NCBI RefSeq assembly: GCF_003149085.1
Contig: NZ_QGDT01000013.1
Span: forward strand, 1-64,000
Direction of reading: 5' to 3'
DNA length: 64,000 bases
DNA from: Dyadobacter jejuensis
Lineage (GTDB): Bacteria; Bacteroidota; Bacteroidia; Cytophagales; Spirosomataceae
The position numbers and the translations under genes were made by a program. The notes under the pieces were generated by a model. That model searched no databases. It saw only the letters and a program-made list of their open reading frames with translations, and was not told the origin of the DNA. Position 1 is the stretch's first letter, and each line of letters starts with the position of its first letter. Positions 52,085 to 61,914 of the stretch are shown in pieces.

Positions 52085-53266
52085 CTAATGTGAATGACCG
52101 GATTCACTATTTTTCAGCATTGAAAGCAGGGTATAGGCTCCTTTTATAACGATAGAGGTGTTTTTTATATCGTACCCTGCCGGAAATGTAATTTGCGTAA
52201 AACCGTCTTCCGAAATACCCCTTTGAATTTCAAGCATTTCAAAGGTTTTATCCGACGATTTTGATGAATCCCGGTCCTTGTCAACCGTCTCAATAAAGAT
52301 ATAATCTTTCCCTTCAAACTGAACCAAGGCATTCTCGGGAAGGGTGTTCACTGGTTTGGTACCCGTTTCAATGACCGCCTTTACATAGTTTTTGGGTAAG
52401 AGCCCAGCTGCGTCGTTCTCCAGATGGCAATGTACCCGGACTGTACGATCTTCGTCGATCATTTGGTTGATCAAATATACTTCAGCTTGTATTTCCTTTT
52501 CTGGGTTGTTACTCACGTGAAACCTTACCTTTTGACCGATTTGAACCTTTGGAATGTCTTTTTCAAATACCGAAAGTTCTACATGGAGGTGGTCGGTATC
52601 CACAATCTCAAACAGAACGTCGGTGGGCCTGACATACATGCCTAGATTGACATTCACGGTAGTGACCGAACCGCTAATGGGGGCGACTATAGCCGTTTGG
52701 CTGACGATCTTACCAGACTCTAATGTCTTCAAAGGTATTCCCGCAGTTCGAAGTCGTTCTTTCATTCCCAACATGCGCGCTTGTAGCGTTTGTACGAGTG
52801 TTTCGGCTTGTTGTAAGGTCTTTTGCGCATTTACTTGTTCGGTGCTGAGCTCCTGCTGTCTCTGTCGGTCAAGCTTGGCATATGCTAGCTGACTCTTGGT
52901 TTCGAGGTAGTCTTGTTGCAAGGGTATAAAATCGGGGTTTTCTATCATTGCCAGCACCTGGCCTTTCCTGACCTTCATTCCCTGTAATAATTCCGTTTTT
53001 CGGACAAATCCTCCCATAATAGCGGATATGCTCACCAAATTTTGCGGGGGTATATCGATTAACCCATTGGCGACCACCACGTCGCTTAGGTCTCGAAGGC
53101 TGGTTTTTCCCAGTTCGATGCCCGCAACATTGTATTGGAAGTCGGTGAGCTGGACATGGCCTGGCTCTTCAGAGGAATGGGGGGCGGATGCTTCTTCCTG
53201 GGTACCGTTGCTGTTGCAGGCGGAGGTTAGCATCATCAATATTAGGGCTATAATTATATATTTCAT
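52085..53266 (-). CDS. RND efflux periplasmic adaptor (CzcB/CusB-like lipoprotein)
   Basis: I start at MKYIIIALILMMLTSAC, which gives a lipoprotein signal (Cys17); a frame reaching back to 53503 overlaps the pump gene and encodes nonsense. A barrel-sandwich half (ISAIMGGFVRKTELLQGMKV, RKGQVLAMIENPDFI) is split by an alpha-helical hairpin (about 120-190), followed by IVAPISGSVTTVNVNLGMYV and beta-barrel and membrane-proximal domains. It links the inner-membrane pump with the channel part of the fused transporter. It lies 40 nt downstream of the pump gene. Confidence 0.9.
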   Translation of the reverse strand: MKYIIIALILMMLTSACNSNGTQEEASAPHSSEEPGHVQLTDFQYNVAGIELGKTSLRDLSDVVVANGLIDIPPQNLVSISAIMGGFVRKTELLQGMKVRKGQVLAMIENPDFIPLQQDYLETKSQLAYAKLDRQRQQELSTEQVNAQKTLQQAETLVQTLQARMLGMKERLRTAGIPLKTLESGKIVSQTAIVAPISGSVTTVNVNLGMYVRPTDVLFEIVDTDHLHVELSVFEKDIPKVQIGQKVRFHVSNNPEKEIQAEVYLINQMIDEDRTVRVHCHLENDAAGLLPKNYVKAVIETGTKPVNTLPENALVQFEGKDYIFIETVDKDRDSSKSSDKTFEMLEIQRGISEDGFTQITFPAGYDIKNTSIVIKGAYTLLSMLKNSESGHSH

Positions 53267-53306
53267 AAGAATGAGATCGTTCGTTAAAATAGTTGATATG
53301 GTCCAG

Positions 53307-56300
53307 TTAGGGCTTATATAATAAATATTCGATGTCGAGCACGGCCAGATTATAGGCATACACTTCCTGTAAATAACCGGACCGAATGGCCCATGCACGG
53401 TTGAGCGCTTGCATATACTCCATATAACTGGCCTCTCCAACGGCATAGGCCATGGTCGCATTTTGCTGTAGTTCCTGGGCCATAACCAATTGGTTTTCTT
53501 CAAACTCTATGAGTCGTAGGCTGGCCGATTGAAGGGCCTGAATACTTTTTTGAAGGTCGGTTTTAAGCTGAACCTCTGTCGACAGCTTCTTGTTTTCAAC
53601 CAATCTTTCTTGTATTCGGTTAGCCTCTATTCTGGCCTTGGTGGCCCCATTAAAAATGGGGATAGCAAGGCCTATTTGCGCGTATTGAAACCTATGTCCT
53701 GAGCCGTAATACACTTCCTGGCCATTGCGGTTGTGGATACCGATGAGGGATTGGTTGTGGTAGCCCAGGGTTATATCGGGGAGTAAAGTGGTTTTCTCCA
53801 GGGCTGTTTTCAATTGGCTGACGCGCATTTGATGCTCCATCCAAAGTAAGTTGGGGTTTTCTGACAGTAGGGCGGAGTCTTTCAAAACATAGGGTGAAGG
53901 CAGTTTGACCATCGTATCACTTTGGGCCAGCAGAGGCGTGTTTGCATTCAATAGCTCTTGAAGTCCTATTTGTAATTGCCTATGTAGGTTCTGGTTGTGT
54001 ATTGTTCTCGCTTTCAGTGTACTGAGTTCGCTAAGTGCCATGGTATAGCCCAGTTTGTTTCCCTCTCCCGTTTTGAGTCGTAAGGCAGCTGCTGAAACAA
54101 ATTTTTCGGTTCTCTTTCTTTCTTGTTCCAATAGTTTTTTTTGGTTCTCGAGTAAAAGCTGACCATGGTAATTTTGCTTGACTTCCCGAATTAAGGATGC
54201 GCGCGTGGTTAGGATCTGTGCTTCAGCAGTAGCCAGCTGCTGCTGCAGTAAGGCCTTTTTCTTACGGGTAGTTGGAGGTAAAGGCAAGGCTTGGGTTATG
54301 CCGAATTGATTGTCGAAGCGAAGCCCATTGTATTGCCCGCCAACCCAGGTGAGATTGGTTTTTTCCAATTCCAGGGCGGTACCTGTTAGGGCTTGCCGAT
54401 AGTCGATTTGGTGCTGGTCCGATATCATTTGCAAATTTTGCAACTCCGCTCGTTGTAAGGCTTCCTGTAGGCTGATGGGCAGGGTGGGGGTTTCGGGCTG
54501 TCCTTGAGCTACTACCGAAGGGCCTGTTAGTAAGCCCAAAGCTATTAAAAGGCCGATGATGGAGGGTTTAGGGCCTTTGGGAAGGGAATGTTTTTTCTCT
54601 AATAATAGGTATAAAACAGGCAAGACGAGCAGGGTAAGTAAGGTGGCAGACAGTAGCCCGCCAATTACTACCGTAGCCAAGGGTCTTTGCACTTCGGCCC
54701 CCGCGCTAGCAGAGAGGGCCATCGGTAAAAAGCCTAAGGAGGCCACTAGGGCCGTCATTAACACGGGCCGGAGCCTCGTTTGTGTGCCCTGGCGGATTAT
54801 CTCCTTCAGGTCGGTCATACCTGCCTTTCGGAGGTGGTTGAATTCGGCTATTAATACGATACCGTTTAGGACGGCCACGCCAAAAAGAGCTATAAAGCCG
54901 ATTCCTGCTGAAATACTGAATGGCATTCCGCGTAGGACCAAGGCGCCAATCCCCCCTATGGCCGAGAGTGGGATGGCCGAAAGGATGAGCATACTATGAC
55001 GTATGGAATGAAAGGTGAAATACAAGAGAATGAATATCAATATCAGGGCTAAGGGAACGGCGACGCTCAGGCGGGCATTGGCCTCTCTTAGGTTTTGGAA
55101 TTGTCCTCCATAGGTGGCGAAATAGCCTGCAGGCATGTCTATCTGACTATCTATTTTTGACTGGAGTTCATTCACAATACTCTCTACATCTCGGCCCCGC
55201 ACGTTAAAAGCCACGGTGATTCTTCTTTTAGCATCGTCACGTTGAATCTGATTAACTCCCGTTTTCATACTTACCTGGGCGAGTTGGTTTAAGGGTACTT
55301 GTTGCCCCTTGGGGTTGGTGATAAATAGTTGGCCAACGTTGTCGATAGATTGGCGACTAAAGGGTTGTAGCCGGACTACCAAATCGTACCGCCTTTCTCC
55401 CTCGTATACCAAGCCTGCGCTGGATCCAGCAAAAGCGGCGTTCAGGGTACGGTTGGCATCCGCAATACTAATCCCAAATTGGGACAACCGATCCCTGTCG
55501 AACGCTACGACGATTTGAGGGAGTCCACTTACGCTTTCTACATATAAGTCTGTGGCTCCTTCTACGCTGCTCACCAGCTTGCCTACCTTGTCGGCTTGTT
55601 GGGCTAGGATATCTAGGTCCTCTCCATATATTTTTACGGCCACATCCTGTTTTACTCCGGTCATTAGTTCATTAAATCGCATCTGTATCGGTTGCTGGAA
55701 TCCGAAGGAAACTCCAGGTACGTTCGCTTCTAGGACTTCTTCCATTGCTTCTGCCAACGCTTCCCGGTTTATGGCTTTTGTCCATTCCGATTTGTCCTTT
55801 AGGATGACCATCACATCCCCCGCTTCAATAGGCATGGGGTCGGTTGGGATTTCAGAGGAACCGATTTTACCTACAACCTCTACCACCTCGTCAGGGAAGT
55901 TTTCGAGCAGGGCCTGGGAAGCTTTTAGTGATGCATCGATGGTCTGGGTTAGGGAGCTTCCGGTGAGTACCCGCATTTCTATGGCGAAGTCGCCCTCGTC
56001 CAATTGGGGGATGAATTCCCCACCCATTCTTGAAAAGGCCACCAGGCTGAGCAAAAATAAACCGAAAGTACAGGTGATAACTCCTAGGGTATGGCTGAGT
56101 ACGAAGTTGAGTGCAGGGCGGTAAATCCTTTGAAAATAGGAGATGATTTTATCGGAAACGTTAGGCTTATGGTCGCTTTTTTTACTAAGAAACAAGGCTG
56201 AAACCATGGGAACATAGGTGAGCGATAGGATAAAGGCTCCTAGAATGGCAAAGCTGACGGTTTGTGCCATGGGCCGAAACATTTTTCCTTCTATACCTAC

Positions 56301-57698
56301 TAGCGCTAAAATAGGTAGGTAGACGATCAGGATGATGATCTCCCCAAAGGCCGCCGAATTTCGGATTTTGGAGGCCGATTGGAACACCTCACGATCCATC
56401 TCCACTTGGGTTAACCGATGGGTGTATTTTTTACCCACTATATGATGCAGGGTCGCTTCAACGATGATCACGGCCCCGTCGACGATCAGTCCGAAATCGA
56501 TAGCGCCCAGGCTCATCAGGTTCCCAGAGACACCGAACAGGTTCATCATACTCACTGCAAAGAGCATGGATAAAGGGATCACCGAGGCTACCACCAGCCC
56601 TGCGCGTAAGTTGCCCAATAACAATATCAATACGAAGATTACGATTAAGGCCCCCTCTATTAGGTTAGTAGACACCGTTCCGATGGCATTATTGACCAGT
56701 TTGGTTCGATCCAGAAATGGTTCAATGACCACTCCTTCGGGTAAGGATTTTCTGATTTGCTCTATCCTTTCTTTAACATGTCCGATTACCTTGGCTGCGT
56801 TGGCATCTTTGAGCATTAATACCAGTCCACCTACCACTTCGCCATCCATATTTCTGGTAACGGCACCATAGCGAACGGCACTTCCCAAGCCTACTTCCGC
56901 TATGTCGCGCACGAGTATGGGCAGGCCTTCAGGGGTTTCACCCACCTGAATTTTTTTAATATCTGCTAAGTTGCCGATCAGCCCCTCGCTTCGGATAAAG
57001 TAGGCCTGCGGTTTTTTATCAATATAGGCTCCCCCGGTGTTTTGGTTATTGTTTTCCAATGCCCTAAATATTTCGCCGATGGTTAGCCCTGCCGCTCTGA
57101 GCTTCAAGGGGTCAATGGCGACCTCGTATTGTTTGAGCAGGCCACCGAAACTACTGACGTCGGCTACACCCTCGGTCCCTAATAACTGCCGGCGCACGAT
57201 CCAGTCTTGGATGCTCCGTAACTCAGTAGCGTCGTATTGATGCGCATACCCCTCTTCGGTATGCAATACATACTGGTATATTTCGCCAAGACCGGTCGTT
57301 AGGGGCGCGAGTTCTGGAGTACCGGAGCCCACTGGAATCTGTTCTTTGGCTTGCGATAGACGCTCAGAAACCTGCTGCCTGGCCCAGTAAATGTCTATAT
57401 TGTCATTGAAAACAATCGTGACCACCGAAAGACCAAACCGTGATATAGATCGGATCTCTTCCATGCCAGGTATGGTGGTCATGGTGGTTTCGATGGGGAA
57501 GGTGATGGAGCGCTCTACTTCTGGTGCTGCTAAAGATGGGCTGCTCGTAATAATTTGTACTTGGTTATTGGTGATGTCCGGCACGGCATCAATAGGCAAC
57601 TGCGTAAGGGAGTAGCTGCCCCATACAATAAGACAGAGGGTGAAAATCCCAATGATTAGCTTATTGTGAATCGAAAAATATAAGATTTTATTTAACAT
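53307..57698 (-). CDS. HME-RND metal efflux pump fused to a TolC-like outer-membrane channel
   Basis: This 1463-aa fusion has residues about 1-1040 as a complete CzcA/CusA-type RND proton antiporter with 12 transmembrane helices; the TM4 motif DFGLIVDGAVIIVE (about 400-415) is of the CzcA (divalent Zn/Co/Cd) class rather than CusA. From about 1060 a second hydrophobic, signal-like stretch (SIIGLLIALGLLTGPSVVAQ) leads into a TolC/CzcC-type outer-membrane factor with two repeats (about 1085-1463). In most bacteria the channel is a separate gene. It lies 81 nt downstream of the DUF6660 gene. Confidence 0.9.
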   Translation of the reverse strand: MLNKILYFSIHNKLIIGIFTLCLIVWGSYSLTQLPIDAVPDITNNQVQIITSSPSLAAPEVERSITFPIETTMTTIPGMEEIRSISRFGLSVVTIVFNDNIDIYWARQQVSERLSQAKEQIPVGSGTPELAPLTTGLGEIYQYVLHTEEGYAHQYDATELRSIQDWIVRRQLLGTEGVADVSSFGGLLKQYEVAIDPLKLRAAGLTIGEIFRALENNNQNTGGAYIDKKPQAYFIRSEGLIGNLADIKKIQVGETPEGLPILVRDIAEVGLGSAVRYGAVTRNMDGEVVGGLVLMLKDANAAKVIGHVKERIEQIRKSLPEGVVIEPFLDRTKLVNNAIGTVSTNLIEGALIVIFVLILLLGNLRAGLVVASVIPLSMLFAVSMMNLFGVSGNLMSLGAIDFGLIVDGAVIIVEATLHHIVGKKYTHRLTQVEMDREVFQSASKIRNSAAFGEIIILIVYLPILALVGIEGKMFRPMAQTVSFAILGAFILSLTYVPMVSALFLSKKSDHKPNVSDKIISYFQRIYRPALNFVLSHTLGVITCTFGLFLLSLVAFSRMGGEFIPQLDEGDFAIEMRVLTGSSLTQTIDASLKASQALLENFPDEVVEVVGKIGSSEIPTDPMPIEAGDVMVILKDKSEWTKAINREALAEAMEEVLEANVPGVSFGFQQPIQMRFNELMTGVKQDVAVKIYGEDLDILAQQADKVGKLVSSVEGATDLYVESVSGLPQIVVAFDRDRLSQFGISIADANRTLNAAFAGSSAGLVYEGERRYDLVVRLQPFSRQSIDNVGQLFITNPKGQQVPLNQLAQVSMKTGVNQIQRDDAKRRITVAFNVRGRDVESIVNELQSKIDSQIDMPAGYFATYGGQFQNLREANARLSVAVPLALILIFILLYFTFHSIRHSMLILSAIPLSAIGGIGALVLRGMPFSISAGIGFIALFGVAVLNGIVLIAEFNHLRKAGMTDLKEIIRQGTQTRLRPVLMTALVASLGFLPMALSASAGAEVQRPLATVVIGGLLSATLLTLLVLPVLYLLLEKKHSLPKGPKPSIIGLLIALGLLTGPSVVAQGQPETPTLPISLQEALQRAELQNLQMISDQHQIDYRQALTGTALELEKTNLTWVGGQYNGLRFDNQFGITQALPLPPTTRKKKALLQQQLATAEAQILTTRASLIREVKQNYHGQLLLENQKKLLEQERKRTEKFVSAAALRLKTGEGNKLGYTMALSELSTLKARTIHNQNLHRQLQIGLQELLNANTPLLAQSDTMVKLPSPYVLKDSALLSENPNLLWMEHQMRVSQLKTALEKTTLLPDITLGYHNQSLIGIHNRNGQEVYYGSGHRFQYAQIGLAIPIFNGATKARIEANRIQERLVENKKLSTEVQLKTDLQKSIQALQSASLRLIEFEENQLVMAQELQQNATMAYAVGEASYMEYMQALNRAWAIRSGYLQEVYAYNLAVLDIEYLLYKP

Positions 57699-57778
57699 GA
57701 AATTGAAATTTCAGATAATATAAATGTCCCTGCCCATGTGAATACACGGGGATTAGAACTAACAAGAAAGTAGTAGGA

Positions 57779-58102
57779 CTATCGTTGTGGAGGCTGCCAG
57801 ATATTATTTATTCGGGAGACCGAATGCATGCTATAGGGTGAGAACGTCATGATATCTTCTCTAACATACCCTTTTATTTGAGGGATCAGGTCCAGGGCTT
57901 GAACGATTACCGTGGAAGCACAACAAGTACAGGCGCAAAATACCGTGCAATGATCGCCGTCGTTGCCGGGGTCGGAAGGCAGATGGACCGCCATTATAGT
58001 TACAGAATCCGAACCCAATGGAACGGCCATACCGTCGTCGCAGGGGACACAGGCAAGTGCCACCGTGTAAAGCGCTAAAAGGTACAGCTTGAGTTTGTTC
58101 AT
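57779..58102 (-). CDS. DUF6660-like cysteine-rich exported protein
   Basis: This 107-aa protein has an N-terminal signal (KLYLLALYTVALACVPC) and a Cys/His-rich core, HCTVFCACTCC, ending in IWQPPQR. This matches the small DUF6660-type proteins commonly found just upstream of metal-efflux RND genes in Bacteroidota. The clustered cysteines suggest periplasmic metal binding, as a chaperone or sensor for the pump. Function is not established. It is the first gene of the metal operon after the kinase. Confidence 0.7.
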   Translation of the reverse strand: MNKLKLYLLALYTVALACVPCDDGMAVPLGSDSVTIMAVHLPSDPGNDGDHCTVFCACTCCASTVIVQALDLIPQIKGYVREDIMTFSPYSMHSVSRINNIWQPPQR

Positions 58103-58179
58103 AGAACAAAGTTAAGGCCTATGTTCATGCAACAGGTAGTCATAAACCAAAATGTTTCAAGATAGACCGGTATGACGGC

Positions 58180-60615
58180 TTAAGAATGATCGGGAGAAGC
58201 GCTTTCCTGGTGTTTGATGGCTTCAGAAGGAATGTGCTGAAGAATAGTCTGAAGTAACTGAGTGGGATTATATGGTTTTAATATAAGGTCGTTCATTCCA
58301 GACTGTTTTATTTTATCTATAGAACCGATATCGGCCGTTAAGGCAATAATGGGGGTAGTAACGCCTCGCTTCCGAAGTGCCCGGCTGGCTTGATAGCCGT
58401 CCATAATAGGCATATGTAGGTCCATAAGTATGAGTTGATGGGACAGTGGGTCGAATAGGTCCAGTGCCTCTTGTCCATTTTGAGCGATTACAGAGTCAGC
58501 CCCCCATTTGATTAGGAATTTTTGAAGGACGATTACGTTCAGTTTAATGTCCTCTACAATGAGAATAGATACGCCTTTTAAGGGAGAAACTACCGAGGAG
58601 GGCGTTGGCGTGGTGGGAACGGCCGTGGCAAGTTCGAAGGTTTGATACCAATAAAAGTTCGACCCTGCTCCCGGAGTACTACTCAGCTGAATATCGATTT
58701 GCTGTTCTTTTAGTATTTGCTTCGTAATGGACAAGCCTAGTCCCGCACCTTCTACGCTGCGGGTAAAAGTAGAGTCGACCTGTGTGAATCGATCAAATAT
58801 CAATTTCTGTTTTTCTATGGGAATTCCAATTCCCGTATCAGAAACACTGATCTTGAGGGTGATGACTTTATCGGTACGGCTTTCAATATTAATACGGCAT
58901 TTTATTTCTCCGTTGGTCGTAAACTTATTCGCGTTGCTGAGCAGGTTAGTTAGTATCTGAGTGAGTTTTTGAGCATCGGCCATCAATGGTATCCCCCGTA
59001 CCGGAAGGGTGTCCTGCACAAAGTTTACCTGTGTCCTGCTGGCCGAGTATTTAATGACTTTCATTACCTTACCTACTAGTTGGTCTAGGTCGGTAGGTTC
59101 GTAATGAAAGCTTATTTTTCCAGCTTCTATCTTATTCAAATCCAGGATGTCATTTACAATGCCCAATAGATTGTTCGCCGAAAACAGCAAGACGTCGAGG
59201 TGTTGTCGTTGGTCGTCTCTAGGATTCTCCTTCTGCATGACGTGAGCCATTCCGATAACGGCATTTAAAGGGGTGCGAATCTCATGACTCATGCTGCTCA
59301 TAAATTCATTTTTGGTTTTCAGGCCCAGCACGGCCTCTTCTTTGGCTTTTTTAAGAATGTAAGAGAAACGGAAGGGGAGTATGAGCGACTGGAAGGTGAA
59401 GAAGGCAAAGTACCCGATAATGAGTATGGGTCGGGACAAGGCTATGATGCCGTAATAATCGAAGATGAGAAAGATAATCAGCATACAAATAGCCACTGTG
59501 CTCAATAAGGCATATTGCGCCCCAATACGCTTGTTTCCGTATGCTTTCCAATATACGTAGAAGGCCATTCCGATATATAGAACGACGAGTAAAATAAACG
59601 AATCGATCAGGTTGGTAAATACCAATGGCGGGGTTAGGATAGTGATAAGGGCATAGCCAAAACATATAAAGGCCAACACCGACATAAGTTTTTGGGGAGC
59701 ATCTTTTGGAAATAACGATCTGGTGTATAATACGAACATCCCTACCGACAAAAATAGGGTTAAGTACTCCAAATGAATGGCAATCCGCCAAGGTAGGGAA
59801 GGGAAAACGTCATGTAGTAAATATTCCGATGTCCCAATAATCCGATAACTATATAGTAGGCAAAATAATGCGAAATAAAGGAGGGGCTTGTCTTGGTTGC
59901 TAAAAAAATACAGTCCTAGGAAAAGGAGTCCAATGATGACGATACTACCCGTCAGAAACCAGTATTGGGCTCCGTTTGTTAAGGAGGCTTGTTTAAGGTC
60001 GGCCAAGCGACCTATTCGTATGGGCTCAACCATCCCCCCTCCCTTGGCATGTTGATAGTTGGCGATATGTAGGGTCAATAGGAGGCTGTCGCCATAGATA
60101 GGTATTATTTTTGTGGCCCAGTAGGGTTGGCTCATGGATTCACTGGTCGCCACCTTTCCCGTCTCTACTAATAAAGAATCACCTAGAAATAGGGCGTATG
60201 AAGTATTTAGGTCTGGTATTAGTAGGCCTAAGTTTTTTGACTCTTTAGGTAAAAGTATCTTTAGCTGCATGCTAGCGTAACCAGTGGCAGGTAGGGAAGC
60301 CCCCTTCCAGGTATAATGGGTCCAAAAATCGGGGAATTTTTTATACTCAAAATAGGGCATTGACGGAGTCCCTGACGGGGATCCCGTATCGTTTGGTTTT
60401 TGGAAATGCTCCCAATAAAATTTCCACTGGCCTTTTAATAGTCTATAACCATTGTCGAAGTTCGTAGTCCTGAGGTCTAGAATTCCTGGAATTCGAGATG
60501 GAGGCCGATCGGCCTGCGCCGTCAGTGTTGTCCCCAACAAAAGCAGCACCACTAGCCATAAATAATGCCAGTTCTTTTTATATATAACTATTTGCTCGTC
60601 TTGGAGGGTGTACAT
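58180..60615 (-). CDS. Hybrid sensor histidine kinase (7TMR-DISM type)
   Basis: This 811-aa membrane kinase has a signal-like first helix (about 16-34) and a periplasmic 7TMR-DISMED2-like sensor (about 45-200, LKGQWKFYWEHF). Seven transmembrane helices follow (about 210-410), then HisKA (SHEIRTPLNAVIGMAHVM, His near 444), HATPase (LTNLLSNANKFT, DTGIGIP, GAGLGLSI) and a receiver domain (LILMDLHMPIMDG, phospho-Asp near 730, ALTAD and LKPY). There is no DNA-binding output domain, so it signals through a separate partner not found here. It is 77 nt upstream of the metal operon, but a role in metal sensing is unproven. Confidence 0.88.
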   Translation of the reverse strand: MYTLQDEQIVIYKKNWHYLWLVVLLLLGTTLTAQADRPPSRIPGILDLRTTNFDNGYRLLKGQWKFYWEHFQKPNDTGSPSGTPSMPYFEYKKFPDFWTHYTWKGASLPATGYASMQLKILLPKESKNLGLLIPDLNTSYALFLGDSLLVETGKVATSESMSQPYWATKIIPIYGDSLLLTLHIANYQHAKGGGMVEPIRIGRLADLKQASLTNGAQYWFLTGSIVIIGLLFLGLYFFSNQDKPLLYFALFCLLYSYRIIGTSEYLLHDVFPSLPWRIAIHLEYLTLFLSVGMFVLYTRSLFPKDAPQKLMSVLAFICFGYALITILTPPLVFTNLIDSFILLVVLYIGMAFYVYWKAYGNKRIGAQYALLSTVAICMLIIFLIFDYYGIIALSRPILIIGYFAFFTFQSLILPFRFSYILKKAKEEAVLGLKTKNEFMSSMSHEIRTPLNAVIGMAHVMQKENPRDDQRQHLDVLLFSANNLLGIVNDILDLNKIEAGKISFHYEPTDLDQLVGKVMKVIKYSASRTQVNFVQDTLPVRGIPLMADAQKLTQILTNLLSNANKFTTNGEIKCRINIESRTDKVITLKISVSDTGIGIPIEKQKLIFDRFTQVDSTFTRSVEGAGLGLSITKQILKEQQIDIQLSSTPGAGSNFYWYQTFELATAVPTTPTPSSVVSPLKGVSILIVEDIKLNVIVLQKFLIKWGADSVIAQNGQEALDLFDPLSHQLILMDLHMPIMDGYQASRALRKRGVTTPIIALTADIGSIDKIKQSGMNDLILKPYNPTQLLQTILQHIPSEAIKHQESASPDHS

Positions 60616-60961
60616 TTGAAAGGGTTAAGCAATAGTTGATCCACGAAAACAAGTTAATGACTGTTTCTTAATAGTCATAGGTGTGCCGGAAAATATAGTG
60701 CTTTCAAAGTTAAGGCTACCCGATTTATTTTCTACTCTTTTGTCGTAACTGATATTTACAAACTTAGTATTAATTCGATTAAATGGCTCCATGTTATATC
60801 CTACAACTATAGAAGTGATACCGCTGGGGAGCCGATATAGAAGGTTTCAAGCCGCTAGGTATTGGGTATTAAGTGAGCTTTACACCAGAGGTGCAGGGAT
60901 TTCACCGAGAGCCGATAGTGCCCTTTACATACCGTTCTAGTATTCTGGAATGAAAACTATC
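60616..60961. other. Intergenic region
   Basis: This 346-bp spacer lies between the end of menA and the start of the kinase gene, both on the minus strand. No gene, RNA or clear terminator is visible. It should contain the kinase promoter. Confidence 0.3.
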
Positions 60962-61855
60962 TCAGAGGACTTGACCTATACCGAATAGTATTACGAAGAG
61001 TAAAGTGGAAAGGGCCATTTGTTTTAGGTACGGATCCAGGTCGGCCGCCTTATTAAGCTTGCTGACCGCCAGGCCATTTTTAAGGAAGAGCGGGTAACTT
61101 AGTAAAAAAATAAAATTCTGAATTCCGGAGTAATGAAGGAGGCTATACCATAAGGTGCAGCCCATGCCGATAATCAGGAGCAACCAATGGTAGTATACTG
61201 CCTTGTCTCTTCCTATGCGCACTGGGATTGAGTTTTTGCCTGTGGCTTTGTCCGAATTAATATCACGGATATTGTTAATGTTTAGCACGCCAACGGCAAA
61301 CAATCCGCAGCTGGTTGCGGGAAGTAGCAAATTCCAATTCCAGGCAAGGGTATGCAGGTAGCTACTTCCTAGGACGCCCACCCATCCAAAAAACAGGAGA
61401 ACGGAAAGATCGCCCAGGCCAACGTAGCCATAAGGACGCTTACCTGCGGTGTAGGTAATGGCAGCCAAAATACTACCAAGTCCCATTGCCAGAAAGACCC
61501 AGAAGGTATTGGCAGGGGCGTTTTGTAAGGCGATGTACAGAAGGGTGAGCCCTGAAACCAACGAGAATACAGCGAAGAGAATGATGGCGCGCAACATGGC
61601 TCCGGCCTGAATCTCCCCGGCATGTACGGCCCTTTTGGGCCCTTCTCGCAGGGCCGTGTCCTTACCATTTACGGCATCGCCATAATCGTTGGCAAAGTTA
61701 GAAAGTATTTGCAAGAGCGTGGTGGTAAGCACACTCAATGCCGCTATGGACCAACTGAAATGACCAGTGGAATAGGCCAAAAAACTTCCCATCAAGATAC
61801 ACGATAGGGCTAGGGGGAGGGTTCGAGGACGAGCTGCTTCAATCCAGGGCTGCAT
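60962..61855 (-). CDS. menA: 1,4-dihydroxy-2-naphthoate polyprenyltransferase
   Basis: This inner-membrane UbiA-superfamily enzyme attaches the polyprenyl chain to 1,4-dihydroxy-2-naphthoate, giving demethylmenaquinone in menaquinone synthesis. I start at MQPWIEAARPRTLPLAL, the usual MenA opening; the longer start at 61876 abuts a terminator. The two Asp-rich motifs NFANDYGDAVNGKD and NNIRDINSDKATGKNSIP bind the prenyl diphosphate through Mg. About nine hydrophobic helices are present. Other men genes are not in the window. Confidence 0.9.
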   Translation of the reverse strand: MQPWIEAARPRTLPLALSCILMGSFLAYSTGHFSWSIAALSVLTTTLLQILSNFANDYGDAVNGKDTALREGPKRAVHAGEIQAGAMLRAIILFAVFSLVSGLTLLYIALQNAPANTFWVFLAMGLGSILAAITYTAGKRPYGYVGLGDLSVLLFFGWVGVLGSSYLHTLAWNWNLLLPATSCGLFAVGVLNINNIRDINSDKATGKNSIPVRIGRDKAVYYHWLLLIIGMGCTLWYSLLHYSGIQNFIFLLSYPLFLKNGLAVSKLNKAADLDPYLKQMALSTLLFVILFGIGQVL

Positions 61856-61876
61856 ACTATAGGGTATTGGGGTCAT

Positions 61877-61904
61877 AAAAAAGGGGGAGCTGTTAGGCGC
61901 CCCC
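61877..61904 (-). terminator. Intrinsic terminator between gpx and menA
   Basis: On the minus strand GGGGG (61904-61900) pairs with CCCCC (61887-61883), and six T (61882-61877) follow. It ends the glutathione peroxidase transcript and lies just upstream of the shorter menA start. Confidence 0.7.
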
Positions 61905-61914
61905 TGAATACTTC

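Noticed and set aside
53267..53503. N-terminal extension of the CzcB-like adaptor
   Set aside because: It overlaps the end of the pump gene in another frame and encodes no signal peptide, while the Met at 53266 gives a perfect lipoprotein signal.
57717..57760. Imperfect inverted repeat (CCCATGTG/CACGGGG) between the DUF6660 and pump genes
   Set aside because: Too short and mismatched to support as terminator or operator; the genes appear to be one operon.
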